NCBI RefSeq assembly: GCF_005217455.1
Contig: NZ_SZPQ01000019.1
Location: 1 to 64,000, forward strand
Source: Martelella alba
GTDB lineage: Bacteria > Pseudomonadota > Gammaproteobacteria > Enterobacterales > Enterobacteriaceae
Direction of reading: 5' to 3'
DNA length: 64,000 nucleotides
Under the pieces are notes generated by a model, which saw nothing but the letters and a program-made list of their open reading frames with translations, searched no databases and was not told the DNA's origin. The translations under genes and the position numbers were made by a program. Below, in pieces: positions 8,961-19,774 of the stretch (position 1 is its first letter; each line of letters opens with the position of its first letter).

Positions 8961-10100
8961 TTAATACAGGCTATGAGTGTTCTGTTCAATATGTTCTTTG
9001 GTGATGCGGCCGAACATTTTGTAGTAACACCAGGCGGTATACAACAGCACGATAGGCACGAACACCACGGCCACCAGCGTCATGACCCGGAGGGTCAACA
9101 GGCTTGAGGTGGCATCCCAGATGGTCAGGCTGGCGTTGGGCATGGTTTCCGACGGCATAATGAACGGAAACAGCGTGATGCCGGCAGTCAGGATGACGCA
9201 GGCGCTGGTCAGCGACGCGAAAACGAATGCCCAGGCGCTCTTATTTATGCGACTGCAAACGAACGTCAGCAGTGGCAACACGACGCCCAGCGCCGGCACA
9301 ATCCACAACAGCGGGTGTTGATGATACTTCACCATCCAGGCTCCCGCCTGACGCGCCACTTCCTTATTAAGCGGATTAGACACGGCGTTGGTGTCGATAG
9401 CCGATGTAATGGCGTAGCCGTCAATGCCATATACCAGCCAGATGCCGGCCAGCAAAAACGTCACGAGCGTCAGCAGACTGGTCAGTTTGGTCAGGCCGCG
9501 CGAACGCACCAGCAAATCGCCGTTGGTGCGCATTTGCAAATAGGCGCCGCCCACGGTCAGGAACATGCACAGGCTGACGATACCCGCCAACAGGCCGAAG
9601 GGGTTAAGCAGCCCGAAGAATGTGCCGGTGTAGTTCAGGCGCAAATATTCGTCCACTTCAAAGGGCACCCCTTGCAATAAATTGCCGAATGCGACGCCGA
9701 TGACCACCGGCGGAATAAAACTGCCGGCAAACAGGCCCCAATCCCAGACATTGCGCCAGCGGGGATCTTCGATTTTGGCACGGTATTCCAGACCGACCGG
9801 CCGGAAAAACAGCGAGGCCAACACCAGAATCATGGCGATGTAAAAACCGGAAAACGCGGCGGCATACACCATGGGCCAGGCGGCGAACAACGCGCCGCCG
9901 GCGGTGATGAGCCACACTTGATTGCCTTCCCAGTGCGGAGCGAACGAATTAATCATAATCCGCCGCTCGATCTCGTTGCGGCCAAGAAAACGCACCAGCA
10001 TGCCGACGCCCATATCAAAACCGTCGGCGACGGCGAAGCCTATCAGCAGCACGCCGATCAGCACCCACCAGATTACGCGTAATACTTCATAGTCAAACAT
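8961..10100 (-). CDS. cydB: Cytochrome bd-I ubiquinol oxidase subunit II
   Basis: 379 residues from the ATG at 10100 (MFDYEVLRVIWWVLIG). The earlier in-frame start at 10154 lies within cydA and is rejected. Multiple transmembrane helices are visible, including the N-terminal GVLLIGFAVADGFDMGVG segment typical of CydB. With CydA it forms the quinol:oxygen oxidoreductase used under low oxygen. The gene is 16 bp after cydA and precedes cydX. Confidence 0.97.
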   Translation of the reverse strand: MFDYEVLRVIWWVLIGVLLIGFAVADGFDMGVGMLVRFLGRNEIERRIMINSFAPHWEGNQVWLITAGGALFAAWPMVYAAAFSGFYIAMILVLASLFFRPVGLEYRAKIEDPRWRNVWDWGLFAGSFIPPVVIGVAFGNLLQGVPFEVDEYLRLNYTGTFFGLLNPFGLLAGIVSLCMFLTVGGAYLQMRTNGDLLVRSRGLTKLTSLLTLVTFLLAGIWLVYGIDGYAITSAIDTNAVSNPLNKEVARQAGAWMVKYHQHPLLWIVPALGVVLPLLTFVCSRINKSAWAFVFASLTSACVILTAGITLFPFIMPSETMPNASLTIWDATSSLLTLRVMTLVAVVFVPIVLLYTAWCYYKMFGRITKEHIEQNTHSLY

Positions 10101-10116
10101 GGTATAGGCTCCCGTC

Positions 10117-11685
10117 TCAATGTGCCTGCTGCACGGCCAGCGCCGGCTGTTCAAAATGATAGCGACCGGTTTTCAGACTGCTCGGTCCCAGACGCGCATA
10201 CTTGAACATCAGATACATTTCCGCCACCAGGAACAAGGTATACAACCCGCAAATAAGCCCCATGGACAAGAGGATATCACCCGACGTCAGCGTGGAATTG
10301 GCGGCGGCGGTGGGCAATATTTCCCCGATGGCCCAAGGCTGACGGCCATATTCGGCGACGAACCAGCCGGCCTCCACCGCTATCCAGGGTAAGGGAATGC
10401 CATACAGCGCCGCCCGGTGCAGCCAGCGTTTCTGGCCTATGCGATTGCGAATGACGGACCAGAAGGACAACGCGATGATGACCAGCATAAGCACGCCGCA
10501 AAGCACCATAATACGGAACGAGAAATACAGCGGCGCCACGCGGGGTATGGAATCGCGGGTCGCGCTCTGGATCTGTTCTTCAGTGGCGTTGGCCGGGTTG
10601 TCGGTATAACGTTTGAGCAGAAGACCGTAGCCCAGGTCTTGTTTGACCTGATTAAACTGGCTGAGCACTGACGGAGCGGCATTGCCCTGACGCAACTCCT
10701 GCAGTAACGCATAAGCCTTCATGCCGTTGCGGATACGGATCTGATGCTGCGCCATGAGTTCTTTGATACCGGTCACCGGGCGGTCTATGGAGCGGGTCGC
10801 GATAATGCCGAGCGCATAAGGGATCTGGATGGAGAAATTATTCCGCTCATTGGCCTGATCGGGGATGCCGAACAGCGTGAATGCGGCCGGCGGCGGTTGG
10901 GTTTCCCATTCCGCTTCAATAGCGGCCAGTTTGGTTTTCTGCACATCGCCCATTTCATAACCGGATTCGTCGCCCAGCACGATGACCGACAGCACCGCCG
11001 CCATGCCGAATGCCGCCGCGATGGCGTAGGAACGCTTGGCGAAGGCGAAGTCGCGCTTTTTCAGCAAGTAGTAGGAACTGATGCCCAGAACGAACATCGC
11101 GCCGGTGCAATAGCCCGCGGCCACGGTATGCACGAATTTCACCTGCGCCACGGGATTGAGTACCAGATCGGCGAAACTGACCATTTCCATACGCATGGTC
11201 TGGTAATTGAAAGCCGAAGCGACGGGATTTTGCATCCAGCCATTCGCCACCAGTATCCATAGCGCGGAAAGATTGGAACCCAGGGCAACCATCCATGTGA
11301 CCGCCAAATGCTGGCTCCTGCCGAGACGATCCCAGCCGAAGAAAAACAGGCCGACAAAGGTGGATTCGAGGAAGAAGGCCATGAGCCCCTCAATGGCCAG
11401 GGGGGCGCCAAAAATGTCGCCTACATAATGGGAAAAATAGGACCAGTTGGTTCCGAATTGGAATTCCATGGTCAGACCAGTAGCTACGCCCAGAGCAAAA
11501 TTGATACCGAACAATTTGCCCCAGAATTTGGTCATGTCTTTGTAAACTTGTTTACCGCTCAGGACATATACCGTTTCCATGATGGCCAGCAAAAACGACA
11601 ATCCCAGCGTTAGCGGCACAAACAGGAAGTGGTACATGGCTGTTAAGGCAAACTGCAACCGTGACAGTTCGACGACATCAAACAT
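10117..11685 (-). CDS. cydA: Cytochrome bd-I ubiquinol oxidase subunit I
   Basis: 522 residues, full length. H19 ([14 protein letters not shown]) is the expected haem b595 ligand. A long periplasmic Q-loop (about 250-390) binds quinol, and the conserved [13 protein letters not shown] lies near residue 445. Nine or so transmembrane helices carry haems b558, b595 and d. First gene of cydABX-ybgE. The long AT-rich upstream region is where ArcA and FNR act on this operon in E. coli. Confidence 0.98.
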   Translation of the reverse strand: MFDVVELSRLQFALTAMYHFLFVPLTLGLSFLLAIMETVYVLSGKQVYKDMTKFWGKLFGINFALGVATGLTMEFQFGTNWSYFSHYVGDIFGAPLAIEGLMAFFLESTFVGLFFFGWDRLGRSQHLAVTWMVALGSNLSALWILVANGWMQNPVASAFNYQTMRMEMVSFADLVLNPVAQVKFVHTVAAGYCTGAMFVLGISSYYLLKKRDFAFAKRSYAIAAAFGMAAVLSVIVLGDESGYEMGDVQKTKLAAIEAEWETQPPPAAFTLFGIPDQANERNNFSIQIPYALGIIATRSIDRPVTGIKELMAQHQIRIRNGMKAYALLQELRQGNAAPSVLSQFNQVKQDLGYGLLLKRYTDNPANATEEQIQSATRDSIPRVAPLYFSFRIMVLCGVLMLVIIALSFWSVIRNRIGQKRWLHRAALYGIPLPWIAVEAGWFVAEYGRQPWAIGEILPTAAANSTLTSGDILLSMGLICGLYTLFLVAEMYLMFKYARLGPSSLKTGRYHFEQPALAVQQAH

Positions 11686-11786
11686 ATTGACTCCTTGCTC
11701 ATCGCGGAATGGCTCCCACGTGCGGTAATCAGGTGCTTCGGCATATCGAGGCCACGCAACAATCCGCAGTGAATAATGACAAGTTG

Positions 11787-11870
11787 ATACTCGTCATACT
11801 TCACGTTGCTTCTTGGTTGGCGGCGTTCGCTCGCTTTTCGCCGCGATGCAACTTGAATTATTTAGAGTAT
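11787..11870 (-). repeat. Dispersed palindromic repeat, copy A
   Basis: 84-bp imperfect palindrome with ends ATACTCGTCATACTTC and TTATTTAGAGTAT and inner arms GTTGCTTCTTGGTTGGCGGCG and CGCCGCGATGCAACTT-like. It is the reverse orientation of the copy at 22741-22820. It lies about 100 bp upstream of cydA, between gene and regulatory region. Confidence 0.75.
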
Positions 11871-12397
11871 GTAATTTTCCCGACCCTCGGTTTACCCGGC
11901 ATAACACCCGCGCCAGAGCATCAAAACGGGAAATCGGGAACGGTTTTATTAAAACGGGACGCTCAAGATTTTTACAATCCACATAGTACCCCTCAATTTC
12001 CTCAGGATAAATAACTTTTTTCGTGACCCCGCTCGGGAAATGACATCCCGATCAAAACCCGCTTGGCGCGGGCCACGCCGGAATATTGAGATAGCGCAAA
12101 TTATGGCGATATCATTACCAGACGCCAATCAAAATTCATTGATTTAAAGCAATATTTTGCGAGTGGTGTTAAATTTTCTTTTCTAATTAACCAATAATGA
12201 ACGTGATGTTAAAAATCTGTAATTAATAATCACCTAACGCACTAACATTTGAAAAATACCTTTGGTACGTTTCCCTTTCCACCCGGTATTATTTATAAAG
12301 GTTATCGCACCATTGTTATTGTCTATCCAGGTTGTCGGCAGATGTATTAAATGTAGTATCAATTTACTCTAAATGTTACAGAAATATTATTATAGAC
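11871..12397. promoter_or_regulatory. AT-rich cydA upstream region with possible FNR and ArcA sites
   Basis: No gene is visible. On either strand TTGATTTAAAGCAA (12139-12152) resembles an FNR half-site pair (TTGAT-N4-ATCAA, one mismatch). The stretch 12165-12235 contains TAATTAAC and several GTTAAA-like words of the ArcA-box type. E. coli cydA is controlled by both proteins in a similarly long leader. The sites are predictions by eye. Confidence 0.35.
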
Positions 12398-12424
12398 AAA
12401 AAAACCACCCGCAGGTGGTTTTTT
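12398..12424 (-). terminator. Terminator of the sdh-suc operon
   Basis: AAAAAACCACC and GGTGGTTTTTT form an 11-bp stem with a tight CGCA loop, with A/T runs on both sides so it can act in either direction. It lies about 118 bp beyond the sucD stop. In E. coli the 3' UTR processed from this transcript gives the small RNA SdhX. Here the same interval contains a palindromic repeat. Confidence 0.8.
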
Positions 12425-12506
12425 CCTCGTCATACCTCATGTTGCCTCTTGGTTGGCGGCGCCCGCTCCCTTGCCGCCGCGCTGCAACTTGGCGTATTTA
12501 GAGTAG
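12425..12506 (-). repeat. Dispersed palindromic repeat, copy B (in the suc 3' UTR)
   Basis: About 82 bp, running from CTCGTCATACCTCATGTTGCC to GTATTTAGAGTAG, with the same arms as copy A (CTTGGTTGGCGGCG and CCGCCGCGCTGCAACTT). It lies between sucD and its terminator, so it is transcribed as part of the operon 3' UTR and would fold into a long hairpin. Confidence 0.75.
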
Positions 12507-12541
12507 TGATGACCGATTTCGCCTGGGACAACGGCGGATAT

Positions 12542-13411
12542 TCACGGCAGCAATGTTTTCAGCGCCTCGCCTATCTCGGCCAGACTGCGGACGGTTTTCA
12601 CCCCCGCCGCCTCAAGCGCCGCGAATTTCTCATCAGCGGTGCCTTTGCCGCCGGCGATGATCGCCCCGGCATGGCCCATCCGTTTACCTTTAGGCGCGGT
12701 AACTCCGGCGATATAGCCCACCATGGGCTTGGTCACGTGATCCTTGATATAGGCCGCCGCCTCTTCCTCGGCGCTGCCGCCGATTTCACCTATCATGACA
12801 ATGGCTTCGGTTTGCGGGTCTTGTTCAAAAAGTTTCAGAATATCGATGAAACTGGATCCCGGAATGGGATCGCCGCCGATACCGACGCAACTGGACTGGC
12901 CCAGGCCGGTATCGGTGGTTTGTTTTACCGCTTCATAGGTTAAGGTGCCGGAGCGGGAAACGATGCCGACCCGGCCGGGCTTGTGGATATGACCCGGCAT
13001 AATGCCGATTTTGCATTCCCCCGGCGTGATAACGCCTGGACAGTTCGGGCCTATCATACGCGTGCCGCTCTGTTCCAATTTGGCCTTGACCACCAGCATA
13101 TCCAAGGTTGGAATACCCTCGGTGATGCAGATGACCAGTTCGATGCCGGCGTCGACGGCCTCCAGAATGGAATCTTTGCAAAATGGCGCCGGTACGTAGA
13201 TGACCGACGCGGTGGCGCCGGTTTTCTCCACCGCTTCGCGCACGGTATTAAACACCGGCAGCCCCAAATGCTCGGTCCCGCCCTTGCCCGGCGTTACGCC
13301 CCCCACCAGTTTGGTGCCGTAGGCCAGCGCTTGTTCGGAATGGAAGGTTCCCTGGCTACCGGTGAAGCCCTGGCAGATGACTTTGGTGTTTTTATCAATC
13401 AAAATGGACAT
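12542..13411 (-). CDS. sucD: Succinyl-CoA synthetase alpha subunit
   Basis: 289 residues. N-terminal CoA-binding Rossmann domain ([20 protein letters not shown]) and C-terminal ligase domain with the phosphohistidine loop near [10 protein letters not shown]. With SucC it converts succinyl-CoA, ADP (or GDP) and phosphate to succinate, CoA and ATP in the TCA cycle. The start overlaps the sucC stop at 13411, showing coupling. It is the last gene of the sdhCDAB-sucABCD operon. Confidence 0.97.
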   Translation of the reverse strand: MSILIDKNTKVICQGFTGSQGTFHSEQALAYGTKLVGGVTPGKGGTEHLGLPVFNTVREAVEKTGATASVIYVPAPFCKDSILEAVDAGIELVICITEGIPTLDMLVVKAKLEQSGTRMIGPNCPGVITPGECKIGIMPGHIHKPGRVGIVSRSGTLTYEAVKQTTDTGLGQSSCVGIGGDPIPGSSFIDILKLFEQDPQTEAIVMIGEIGGSAEEEAAAYIKDHVTKPMVGYIAGVTAPKGKRMGHAGAIIAGGKGTADEKFAALEAAGVKTVRSLAEIGEALKTLLP

Positions 13412-14577
13412 TATTTTCCCTCCGCGGCGGCGACGGCCTGTTGAGCCGCATCTGTCAGACTGGCGGCGGCGATGATGTTCAGGCCGCTGTCGGCCAGGGT
13501 TTTGGTGCCCAGCTCGGCATTATTGCCTTCAAGACGCACGACAACCGGTACATTGACGCCGACTTCCGCCACCGCGCCGATAATCCCCTCGGCAATTAAA
13601 TCGCAGCGGACGATACCGCCGAAAATATTCACCAATACCGCTTTGACGTTTTCATCGGACAAAATAATTTTAAACGCTTCCGTAACCCGCTCTTTGGTCG
13701 CGCCGCCGCCGACATCGAGAAAGTTGGCCGGCGCGCCGCCATGCAACTTGACGATATCCATGGTACCCATCGCCAAACCGGCGCCGTTCACCATGCAGCC
13801 GATATTGCCATCCAGGGCCACATAGTTTAATTCCCATTGCGCGGCATGCGCTTCGCGGGGGTCTTCCTGGCTCGGATCGCGCATTTCGCGCAATTCCGGT
13901 TGACGGAACAAGGCATTGCCATCCGCCGCCAGCTTGCCGTCCAGGCACACCAGATCACCGGCTTTGGTCACCACCAGCGGATTGATTTCCACCAGCGCCA
14001 GGTCACGCTCCAGGAACAATGTGGCCAGGCCCATGAAAATTTTGGTGAACTGGCTGATTTGCTTACCGGACAAACCCAATTTAAAGGCCAGTTCCCGGCC
14101 CTGGAACGGTTGCGGTCCGGTTAACGGATCCAGCGCGACTTTGTGGATAAGATGGGGAGTTTCGGCGGCGACTTTCTCTATTTCCACACCACCCTCGGTG
14201 GACGCCATGAACACCACGCGGCGCGAACCACGATCCACCACCGCGCCCAGATAAAGTTCCTTGCCGATATCCGTGGCGGATTCCACCAAAATTTGGTTGA
14301 CCGGTTGCCCAGTGGCATCGGTCTGGTAGGTTACCAGGCGTTTGCCCAGCCAGTTTTCGGCGAAAGCGCGGATGTCTTCTTTGCTGTTAACCACTTTCAC
14401 GCCGCCTGATTTACCGCGACCGCCCGCGTGGACCTGGCATTTCACCACCCAGGGACCGGCGCCGATTTTCGAGGCGGATTCCTCGGCCTCTCTCGGCGTC
14501 GTGCAGGCATACCCCGTGGGGGCAGGCAGACCATACCGAGCAAACAGCTGTTTTGCCTGATATTCGTGTAAATTCAT
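13411..14577 (-). CDS. sucC: Succinyl-CoA synthetase beta subunit
   Basis: 388 residues, full length. N-terminal ATP-grasp domain ([18 protein letters not shown] start; [15 protein letters not shown] nucleotide-binding loop at about 46-60). C-terminal ligase-CoA domain with [11 protein letters not shown]. It forms the heterotetramer with SucD. The gene lies 114 bp after sucB, with a strong stem-loop between them. Confidence 0.97.
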   Translation of the reverse strand: MNLHEYQAKQLFARYGLPAPTGYACTTPREAEESASKIGAGPWVVKCQVHAGGRGKSGGVKVVNSKEDIRAFAENWLGKRLVTYQTDATGQPVNQILVESATDIGKELYLGAVVDRGSRRVVFMASTEGGVEIEKVAAETPHLIHKVALDPLTGPQPFQGRELAFKLGLSGKQISQFTKIFMGLATLFLERDLALVEINPLVVTKAGDLVCLDGKLAADGNALFRQPELREMRDPSQEDPREAHAAQWELNYVALDGNIGCMVNGAGLAMGTMDIVKLHGGAPANFLDVGGGATKERVTEAFKIILSDENVKAVLVNIFGGIVRCDLIAEGIIGAVAEVGVNVPVVVRLEGNNAELGTKTLADSGLNIIAAASLTDAAQQAVAAAEGK

Positions 14578-14658
14578 GATGTTAATCCATCTTTGTCTGG
14601 GAATGTCAGCGGCAGGGTACGACCAGCCACCATGAAAGCGTACTGCCCGGGGGCAAAA

Positions 14659-14685
14659 ACGGATACGGTGTCACGCCGTATCCGT
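14659..14685. other. Stem-loop between sucB and sucC
   Basis: ACGGATACGG (14659-14668) pairs perfectly with CCGTATCCGT (14676-14685) around a 7-nt loop, 7 bp beyond the sucB stop codon. No T-run follows in the direction of transcription. It may stabilise the upstream sdh-sucAB message or tune sucCD expression. Confidence 0.55.
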
Positions 14686-14691
14686 CGGCGA

Positions 14692-15924
14692 CTAAACATC
14701 CAGCAGCAAACGGGCCGGATCTTCGAGCATGTCTTTGATGGTCACCAGGAAGCTGACCGATTCCTTGCCGTCAATCAAACGGTGATCATAGGACAAGGCC
14801 AGATACATCATTGGCAAAATCACCACCTGGCCGTTTATCGCCATCGGCCGATCTTTGATGGCATGCATGCCCAGAATGGCGCTCTGCGGCGGATTAATGA
14901 TAGGCGTCGACATCAGCGAACCGAACACCCCGCCATTGGTGATGGTGAAATTGCCGCCGGTGAGTTCTTCCACCTTGAGCTTGCCATCGCGACCTTTGAC
15001 CGCCAGTTCCTTGATGCTTTTTTCTATGTCGGCCATGCCCAGGGCGTCGACATCATGCATCACCGGCGTAACCAGCCCCCGCGGAGTGGAAACCGCGATG
15101 CTGATATCGAAATAATTATGATAAACCACGTCATCGCCGTCGATGGAGGCGTTAACTTCCGGAAAGCGTTTAAGGGCTTCCACCACGGCTTTTAAGTAAA
15201 ACGACATAAACCCGAGGCGAACGCCATGGCGTTTTTCAAACGCTTCGCCATACTGTTTGCGCAGATCCATGATCGGTTGCATGTTGACCTCATTAAAGGT
15301 AGTCAGCATGGCGGTACTGTTTTTGGCCTCAAGCAACCGTTCGGCGACCCGCTTGCGCAGCCGGGTCATCGGCACGCGTTTTTCGCCGCGCAGCCCGGGG
15401 GACGACAAGACGGCCGGCGCGGCGGCGGTCTCGGCCGGCGCCGGTTCGCTCTTCGGCGCGGCTGTCTTTCGCGCCAGATGTTTTTCCACGTCTTCACGGG
15501 TGATGCGACCGCCCACGCCGCTGCCTTTGATTTCATCGGCGTTAAGGTCATGCTCGGCGATCAGGCGGCGGATGGCGGGACTTAGCGCTTCGTTGCTTTC
15601 ATCCTCCAGTCCGGCGGTATAACGCTGCGCCGGCGTGGATTCCTTGCTGCGGTTTTTTTCCGTGGTTTCCTCGCCGGTGCTGTCGCCGGGACGCAAGCGG
15701 CCCAGCACCTGCCGCGCGGTGACGGTGGCGCCCTCGTCCTCCAGCAGGGAATCGAGCACCCCCGCCTCGGGCGCGGGCACTTCCAACACCACTTTATCGG
15801 TTTCGATTTCCACCAATACCTCGTCACGCTGGACGCTGTCGCCGGGTTTTTTGTGCCAGGCGGCGACTGTGGCATCGGCAACCGACTCGGGAAGATCAGG
15901 AACCAAAATATCTACGCTACTCAT
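14692..15924 (-). CDS. sucB: Dihydrolipoyl succinyltransferase (E2 of 2-oxoglutarate dehydrogenase)
   Basis: 410 residues. Lipoyl domain (1-77) with the modified lysine K44 in [13 protein letters not shown] Pro/Ala linker and peripheral subunit-binding domain (about 112-150, [20 protein letters not shown]) follow. The C-terminal catalytic domain (about 180-410) carries [10 protein letters not shown], the active-site His/Asp motif. It forms the core of the 2-oxoglutarate dehydrogenase complex, which makes succinyl-CoA. It lies 15 bp after sucA. Confidence 0.97.
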   Translation of the reverse strand: MSSVDILVPDLPESVADATVAAWHKKPGDSVQRDEVLVEIETDKVVLEVPAPEAGVLDSLLEDEGATVTARQVLGRLRPGDSTGEETTEKNRSKESTPAQRYTAGLEDESNEALSPAIRRLIAEHDLNADEIKGSGVGGRITREDVEKHLARKTAAPKSEPAPAETAAAPAVLSSPGLRGEKRVPMTRLRKRVAERLLEAKNSTAMLTTFNEVNMQPIMDLRKQYGEAFEKRHGVRLGFMSFYLKAVVEALKRFPEVNASIDGDDVVYHNYFDISIAVSTPRGLVTPVMHDVDALGMADIEKSIKELAVKGRDGKLKVEELTGGNFTITNGGVFGSLMSTPIINPPQSAILGMHAIKDRPMAINGQVVILPMMYLALSYDHRLIDGKESVSFLVTIKDMLEDPARLLLDV

Positions 15925-15939
15925 TATCTATCCTTATTT

Positions 15940-18756
15940 TCAATTAACGTTCAGCGCGTCATTCACCAGTTGTTTCTGCTGAGCCTGGTGCACGGACAAA
16001 TACCCGACGGCCGGCGATGCCGAAGCCGGGCGTCCCGCGTAACGTAGCGATGCCCCGAAAGCGATGACTTCCCGGAAATGATGCTGGCTGCAATACCAGG
16101 CGCCCTGATTGAGCGGTTCTTCCTGGCACCAGACAAAATCCCGCACATGGGAAAAAGGTTTTAGCACATCCTGTACCGCCTGGTGCGGGAACGGATACAA
16201 CTGTTCAATCCGCACGATGGCCACATCCTGCTGGCCGTTTTTGCGCCGTTGTTCCAGTAAATCATAGTAAACCTTGCCGGAGCACATCACGACGCGTTTG
16301 ACATGCTGGGGATCCAATGTATCCACTTCGCCGATGGCCGGCTGGAAAACGCCCTCCGCCAACTCTTCCAGCGAGGAAACCGCCAACGGGTGGCGCAATA
16401 ACGATTTGGGCGACATGACAATCAGCGGCCGGCGCATGCCGCGTAGCGCCTGACGGCGCAGCATATGGTAAACCTGCGCCGGCGTGGAGGGAATGCAGAC
16501 CTGCATATTCTGCTCGGCGCACAGTTGCAGGTAACGCTCCAGCCGCGCCGATGAATGCTCCGGCCCCTGGCCTTCGTAGCCGTGGGGCAACAGCATCACC
16601 AGGCCGCACATCCGGCCCCATTTCTGCTCGCCGGAGCTGATGAACTGATCGATGACCACCTGGGCGCCGTTGGCGAAATCGCCAAACTGGGCTTCCCAGA
16701 TGGTTAGCGTGCGGGGTTCGGCGGTGGCGTAACCGTATTCGAACGCCAGCACCGCTTCCTCGGACAACACCGAATCCCATACCCGGAACGTGCCCTGGCC
16801 GTTATGGACATGCGCCAGGGGGGTGTAGCTGGAACCGTTTTTCTGGTTATGCACCACCGCATGGCGATGGAAGAACGTGCCGCGCGCGGTATCTTCGCCG
16901 GATAGCCGGATGGGAATGCCGTTGTCCACCAGCGTGGCATACGCCAGCGTTTCGGCGCCGCCCCAATCAAAGGCTTTTTCACCGGCGGCCATGGCGGCGC
17001 GATCGGCATAGATTTTGGCTACCCGGGGCTGCATTTCCAGCCCTTCGGGAATTTCGCTGATTCGCCGGGCCAATTCCTGCAACCGTTTAATATCCACCTT
17101 GCCGGGATAGGGTTCGTCCCAGTCATGATTGAGATAAGGCGACCAGGTAAAAGAATGCATATTCATCGGTCGCCATTCGGCGACCACGCACTCGCCGCGG
17201 TCCAGGGCGTCACGATAAAGGTTGACCATTTCCGTGGCGTCTTCCAACGTGGCGAGACCGTCATGCTCCAGGCGGTCGGCGTAAATTTTGCGAGGGGTCG
17301 GGTGTTTTTTGATTTTCTGATACATCAGCGGCTGTGTCGCACTGGGCTCATCGGCTTCATTATGACCGTGCCGGCGATAACACACCAGATCGATCATGAC
17401 ATCGCGCTTGAAAGTATTGCGAAAATCCAGGGCCACCCGGGTCACAAAAGCCACCGCTTCCGGATCGTCGGCGTTGACGTGGAATATCGGCGACTGGACC
17501 ATTTTGGCGATATCGGTGCAATATTGCGTGGAGCGGGCGTCGCGGGGATTGGAGGTGGTAAACCCCACCTGGTTGTTGACCACGACCCGCACCGTACCGC
17601 CCACATCGTAACCACGCGCCTTGGACATATTCAGGGTTTCCTGCACCACCCCTTGTCCGCTGATGGCCGCGTCGCCGTGCAACGTGATCGGCAAGACCAG
17701 ATTGCTGTTGCTGTTTTGTTCGCCAAGCCTGTCGATGCGGGCGCGAACCGAGCCGGCCACGACCGGAGAAACGATTTCCAGATGGGAAGGGTTGAAAGCC
17801 AGCGCCAGATGGACCACGCCGCCTTCAGTGTCGACATCGGAGGAGAAACCCTGGTGGTATTTGACATCGCCGGTGCCAAGGTGCTCTTTGTGCTTGCCGG
17901 AAAATTCGTCGAACAAATCCTGCGGTTTCTTGCCAAGCACATTGATAAGCACATTCAGGCGACCGCGGTGGGCCATGCCCAGCACCACTTCTCGAGTGCC
18001 GTTGCGTCCCGAATACCGCACCATCTCCTTGAGCATGGGGATCAACGCATCGCCCCCTTCCAGGGAGAACCGTTTGGCGCCGGGGAACTTGGCGCCCAGG
18101 TAGCGTTCGATGCCCTCGGCGGCGGTCAGTTCGCTGAGAAACCGTTTTTTCTCCGTCGCGCTGAAACTGGGCTGGCCCATTACCGATTCGATGCGTTGCT
18201 GAATCCAGCGCTTTTCCTCGGTGCTGGTGATATGCATGTACTCGGCGCCGATGGAGCCGCAGTAAGTCTGTTTAAGCGCTTCGTACAGATCGCCCAGTTT
18301 CATGGTTTCCCTGCCAATGGCGAAGGAACCCACGTTAAAGGTTTCCTGGAAATCCGCTTCCGTCAGATTATGGAAGGCCGGATTCAGATCAGGCACGGTT
18401 TCTTGTTTCCACAGGCCCAGAGGGTCCAGATTGGCATGCTGATGGCCGCGGAAACGGAATGCGTTGATCAATTGCAGGACTTTCACCTGCTTGGAATCCA
18501 TGTCCGGGTCGTTCACCGAAGGGGCGAAATATCGGGCGTCTTTCGCCAGGCGTCGAAAATATTCCCGGGTTTTGGAGTGAAGTTGGTCGGGACTGACTCC
18601 CGCGGTAGGTAGCTGTTTGAATATTTTGCCCCAGCTATCGTCAACCGAGTCAGGATCCGTTAAAAAATCTTCATAGAGCTGCTCTATGTAGGACTGGTTC
18701 GCCCCCGCCAGGTAGGAGGAATCCAGCCAGGCCTTCATTGCGCCGTTCTGCATCAT
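15940..18756 (-). CDS. sucA: 2-oxoglutarate dehydrogenase E1 component
   Basis: 938 residues (ATG at 18756; the next codon, 18753, is also ATG and gives the N-terminus MQNGAMKAWLDSSYL typical of homologues). Thiamine diphosphate-dependent decarboxylase: active-site segments include MAHRGRLNVLINVLGK, the nucleotide and Mg-binding region HGDAAISGQGVVQE, and HNEADEPSATQP. It decarboxylates 2-oxoglutarate and reductively succinylates the SucB lipoyl group. A 282-bp gap separates it from sdhB. Confidence 0.98.
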   Translation of the reverse strand: MMQNGAMKAWLDSSYLAGANQSYIEQLYEDFLTDPDSVDDSWGKIFKQLPTAGVSPDQLHSKTREYFRRLAKDARYFAPSVNDPDMDSKQVKVLQLINAFRFRGHQHANLDPLGLWKQETVPDLNPAFHNLTEADFQETFNVGSFAIGRETMKLGDLYEALKQTYCGSIGAEYMHITSTEEKRWIQQRIESVMGQPSFSATEKKRFLSELTAAEGIERYLGAKFPGAKRFSLEGGDALIPMLKEMVRYSGRNGTREVVLGMAHRGRLNVLINVLGKKPQDLFDEFSGKHKEHLGTGDVKYHQGFSSDVDTEGGVVHLALAFNPSHLEIVSPVVAGSVRARIDRLGEQNSNSNLVLPITLHGDAAISGQGVVQETLNMSKARGYDVGGTVRVVVNNQVGFTTSNPRDARSTQYCTDIAKMVQSPIFHVNADDPEAVAFVTRVALDFRNTFKRDVMIDLVCYRRHGHNEADEPSATQPLMYQKIKKHPTPRKIYADRLEHDGLATLEDATEMVNLYRDALDRGECVVAEWRPMNMHSFTWSPYLNHDWDEPYPGKVDIKRLQELARRISEIPEGLEMQPRVAKIYADRAAMAAGEKAFDWGGAETLAYATLVDNGIPIRLSGEDTARGTFFHRHAVVHNQKNGSSYTPLAHVHNGQGTFRVWDSVLSEEAVLAFEYGYATAEPRTLTIWEAQFGDFANGAQVVIDQFISSGEQKWGRMCGLVMLLPHGYEGQGPEHSSARLERYLQLCAEQNMQVCIPSTPAQVYHMLRRQALRGMRRPLIVMSPKSLLRHPLAVSSLEELAEGVFQPAIGEVDTLDPQHVKRVVMCSGKVYYDLLEQRRKNGQQDVAIVRIEQLYPFPHQAVQDVLKPFSHVRDFVWCQEEPLNQGAWYCSQHHFREVIAFGASLRYAGRPASASPAVGYLSVHQAQQKQLVNDALNVN

Positions 18757-19038
18757 GATCCCTTAAGCTATTTCGCTTCAGTTTTCGCCGTGGTTATCGT
18801 CAATTCCGGATAACGTCTTTGCGGTTCAACCGGTGAATCACTTAGCCTCTGTCGGGTAAATAATCCTACCGAAGGAACCTTTGAAAAACGGCGGTCGGGA
18901 TGTTTATCCGATAACCGCTTTTCAAAGGCTTCCTGTCCTGTCCAACACACCACCCCGGGGATGGACCGGCCGGAATTCCGGCCCGCCGGCGCGGCGAATT
19001 GGCGACGGCAGGGAATCCCGCCGCCAATCGACCGTTTT
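18757..19038 (-). promoter_or_regulatory. sdhB-sucA intergenic region, likely internal suc promoter
   Basis: A 282-bp non-coding gap inside the sdh-suc operon. E. coli has a separate sucA promoter at this place. Visible structure: the perfect 16-bp palindrome GGCCGGAATTCCGGCC at 18968-18983 and an imperfect dyad ATTGGCG.../...CGCCAAT near 18997-19028. No clear promoter hexamers could be assigned. Confidence 0.35.
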
Positions 19039-19755
19039 TCAGGCGCCGCGCTGAACGAGCATGCTCTTGATATGTCCTATCGCTTTGGTCGGGTTCAAAC
19101 CCTTGGGGCAAACGTTGACACAGTTCATGATGCTATGGCAGCGAAATACGCTGAACGCATCGTTTAAATCATCCAGCCGCGCGGCCCGTTCGGTATCGCG
19201 ACTGTCGATAAGGAAGCGATAAGACGCCAGCAATCCGGCCGGACCGATGAATTTATCCGGATTCCACCAGAAAGACGGGCATGAGGTGGAACAGCAGGCG
19301 CACAGAATACATTCATACAGGCCGTCCAGTTTGGCCCGTTCGGCCGGGCTCTGCAAATGCTCTCGCGCCGGCGGATTGCGTCCGTTGTTTAATAGATAGG
19401 GCTTGATTTTTTCGTATTGGGCATAGAATTGCCCCATATCCACCACCAGATCGCGCACTACCGGCAAGCCGGGCAACGGCCGAATGACGATTTTATTGTT
19501 GCCCTTGCGCAAGGCGGACAGCGGCGTTATGCACGCCAAGCCATTCTTGCCGTTGATATTCATACCATCGGAGCCGCACACGCCCTCGCGGCAGGAGCGC
19601 CGGAAGGAGAGCGTCGGATCCTGCTCCTTTAGTTGGATGAGGGCGTCCAGCAGCATCATGTCGTGGCCTTCTTCAAGCGCCAGTTGGTAATCCTGCATGC
19701 GCGGCTTATCATCCACATCGGGATTATAGCGATAAACAGAAAATTCGACTTTCAT
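19039..19755 (-). CDS. sdhB: Succinate dehydrogenase iron-sulfur subunit
   Basis: 238 residues. N-terminal [2Fe-2S] ferredoxin domain with ligands C55, C60, D63 and C75 (SCREGVCGSDG...GLAC). The C-terminal domain has CILCACCSTSCPSFWW and CVNVCPKGLNP for the [4Fe-4S] and [3Fe-4S] clusters. It passes electrons from SdhA to the quinone site at SdhCD. It lies 19 bp after sdhA. Confidence 0.98.
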   Translation of the reverse strand: MKVEFSVYRYNPDVDDKPRMQDYQLALEEGHDMMLLDALIQLKEQDPTLSFRRSCREGVCGSDGMNINGKNGLACITPLSALRKGNNKIVIRPLPGLPVVRDLVVDMGQFYAQYEKIKPYLLNNGRNPPAREHLQSPAERAKLDGLYECILCACCSTSCPSFWWNPDKFIGPAGLLASYRFLIDSRDTERAARLDDLNDAFSVFRCHSIMNCVNVCPKGLNPTKAIGHIKSMLVQRGA

Positions 19756-19774
19756 TACGTAATGTCCTCCGCCC

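Noticed and set aside
17125..18612. A 495-codon plus-strand open frame opposite sucA.
   Set aside because: Shadow of a strongly conserved gene in GC-rich DNA, with no protein family and no ribosome site.
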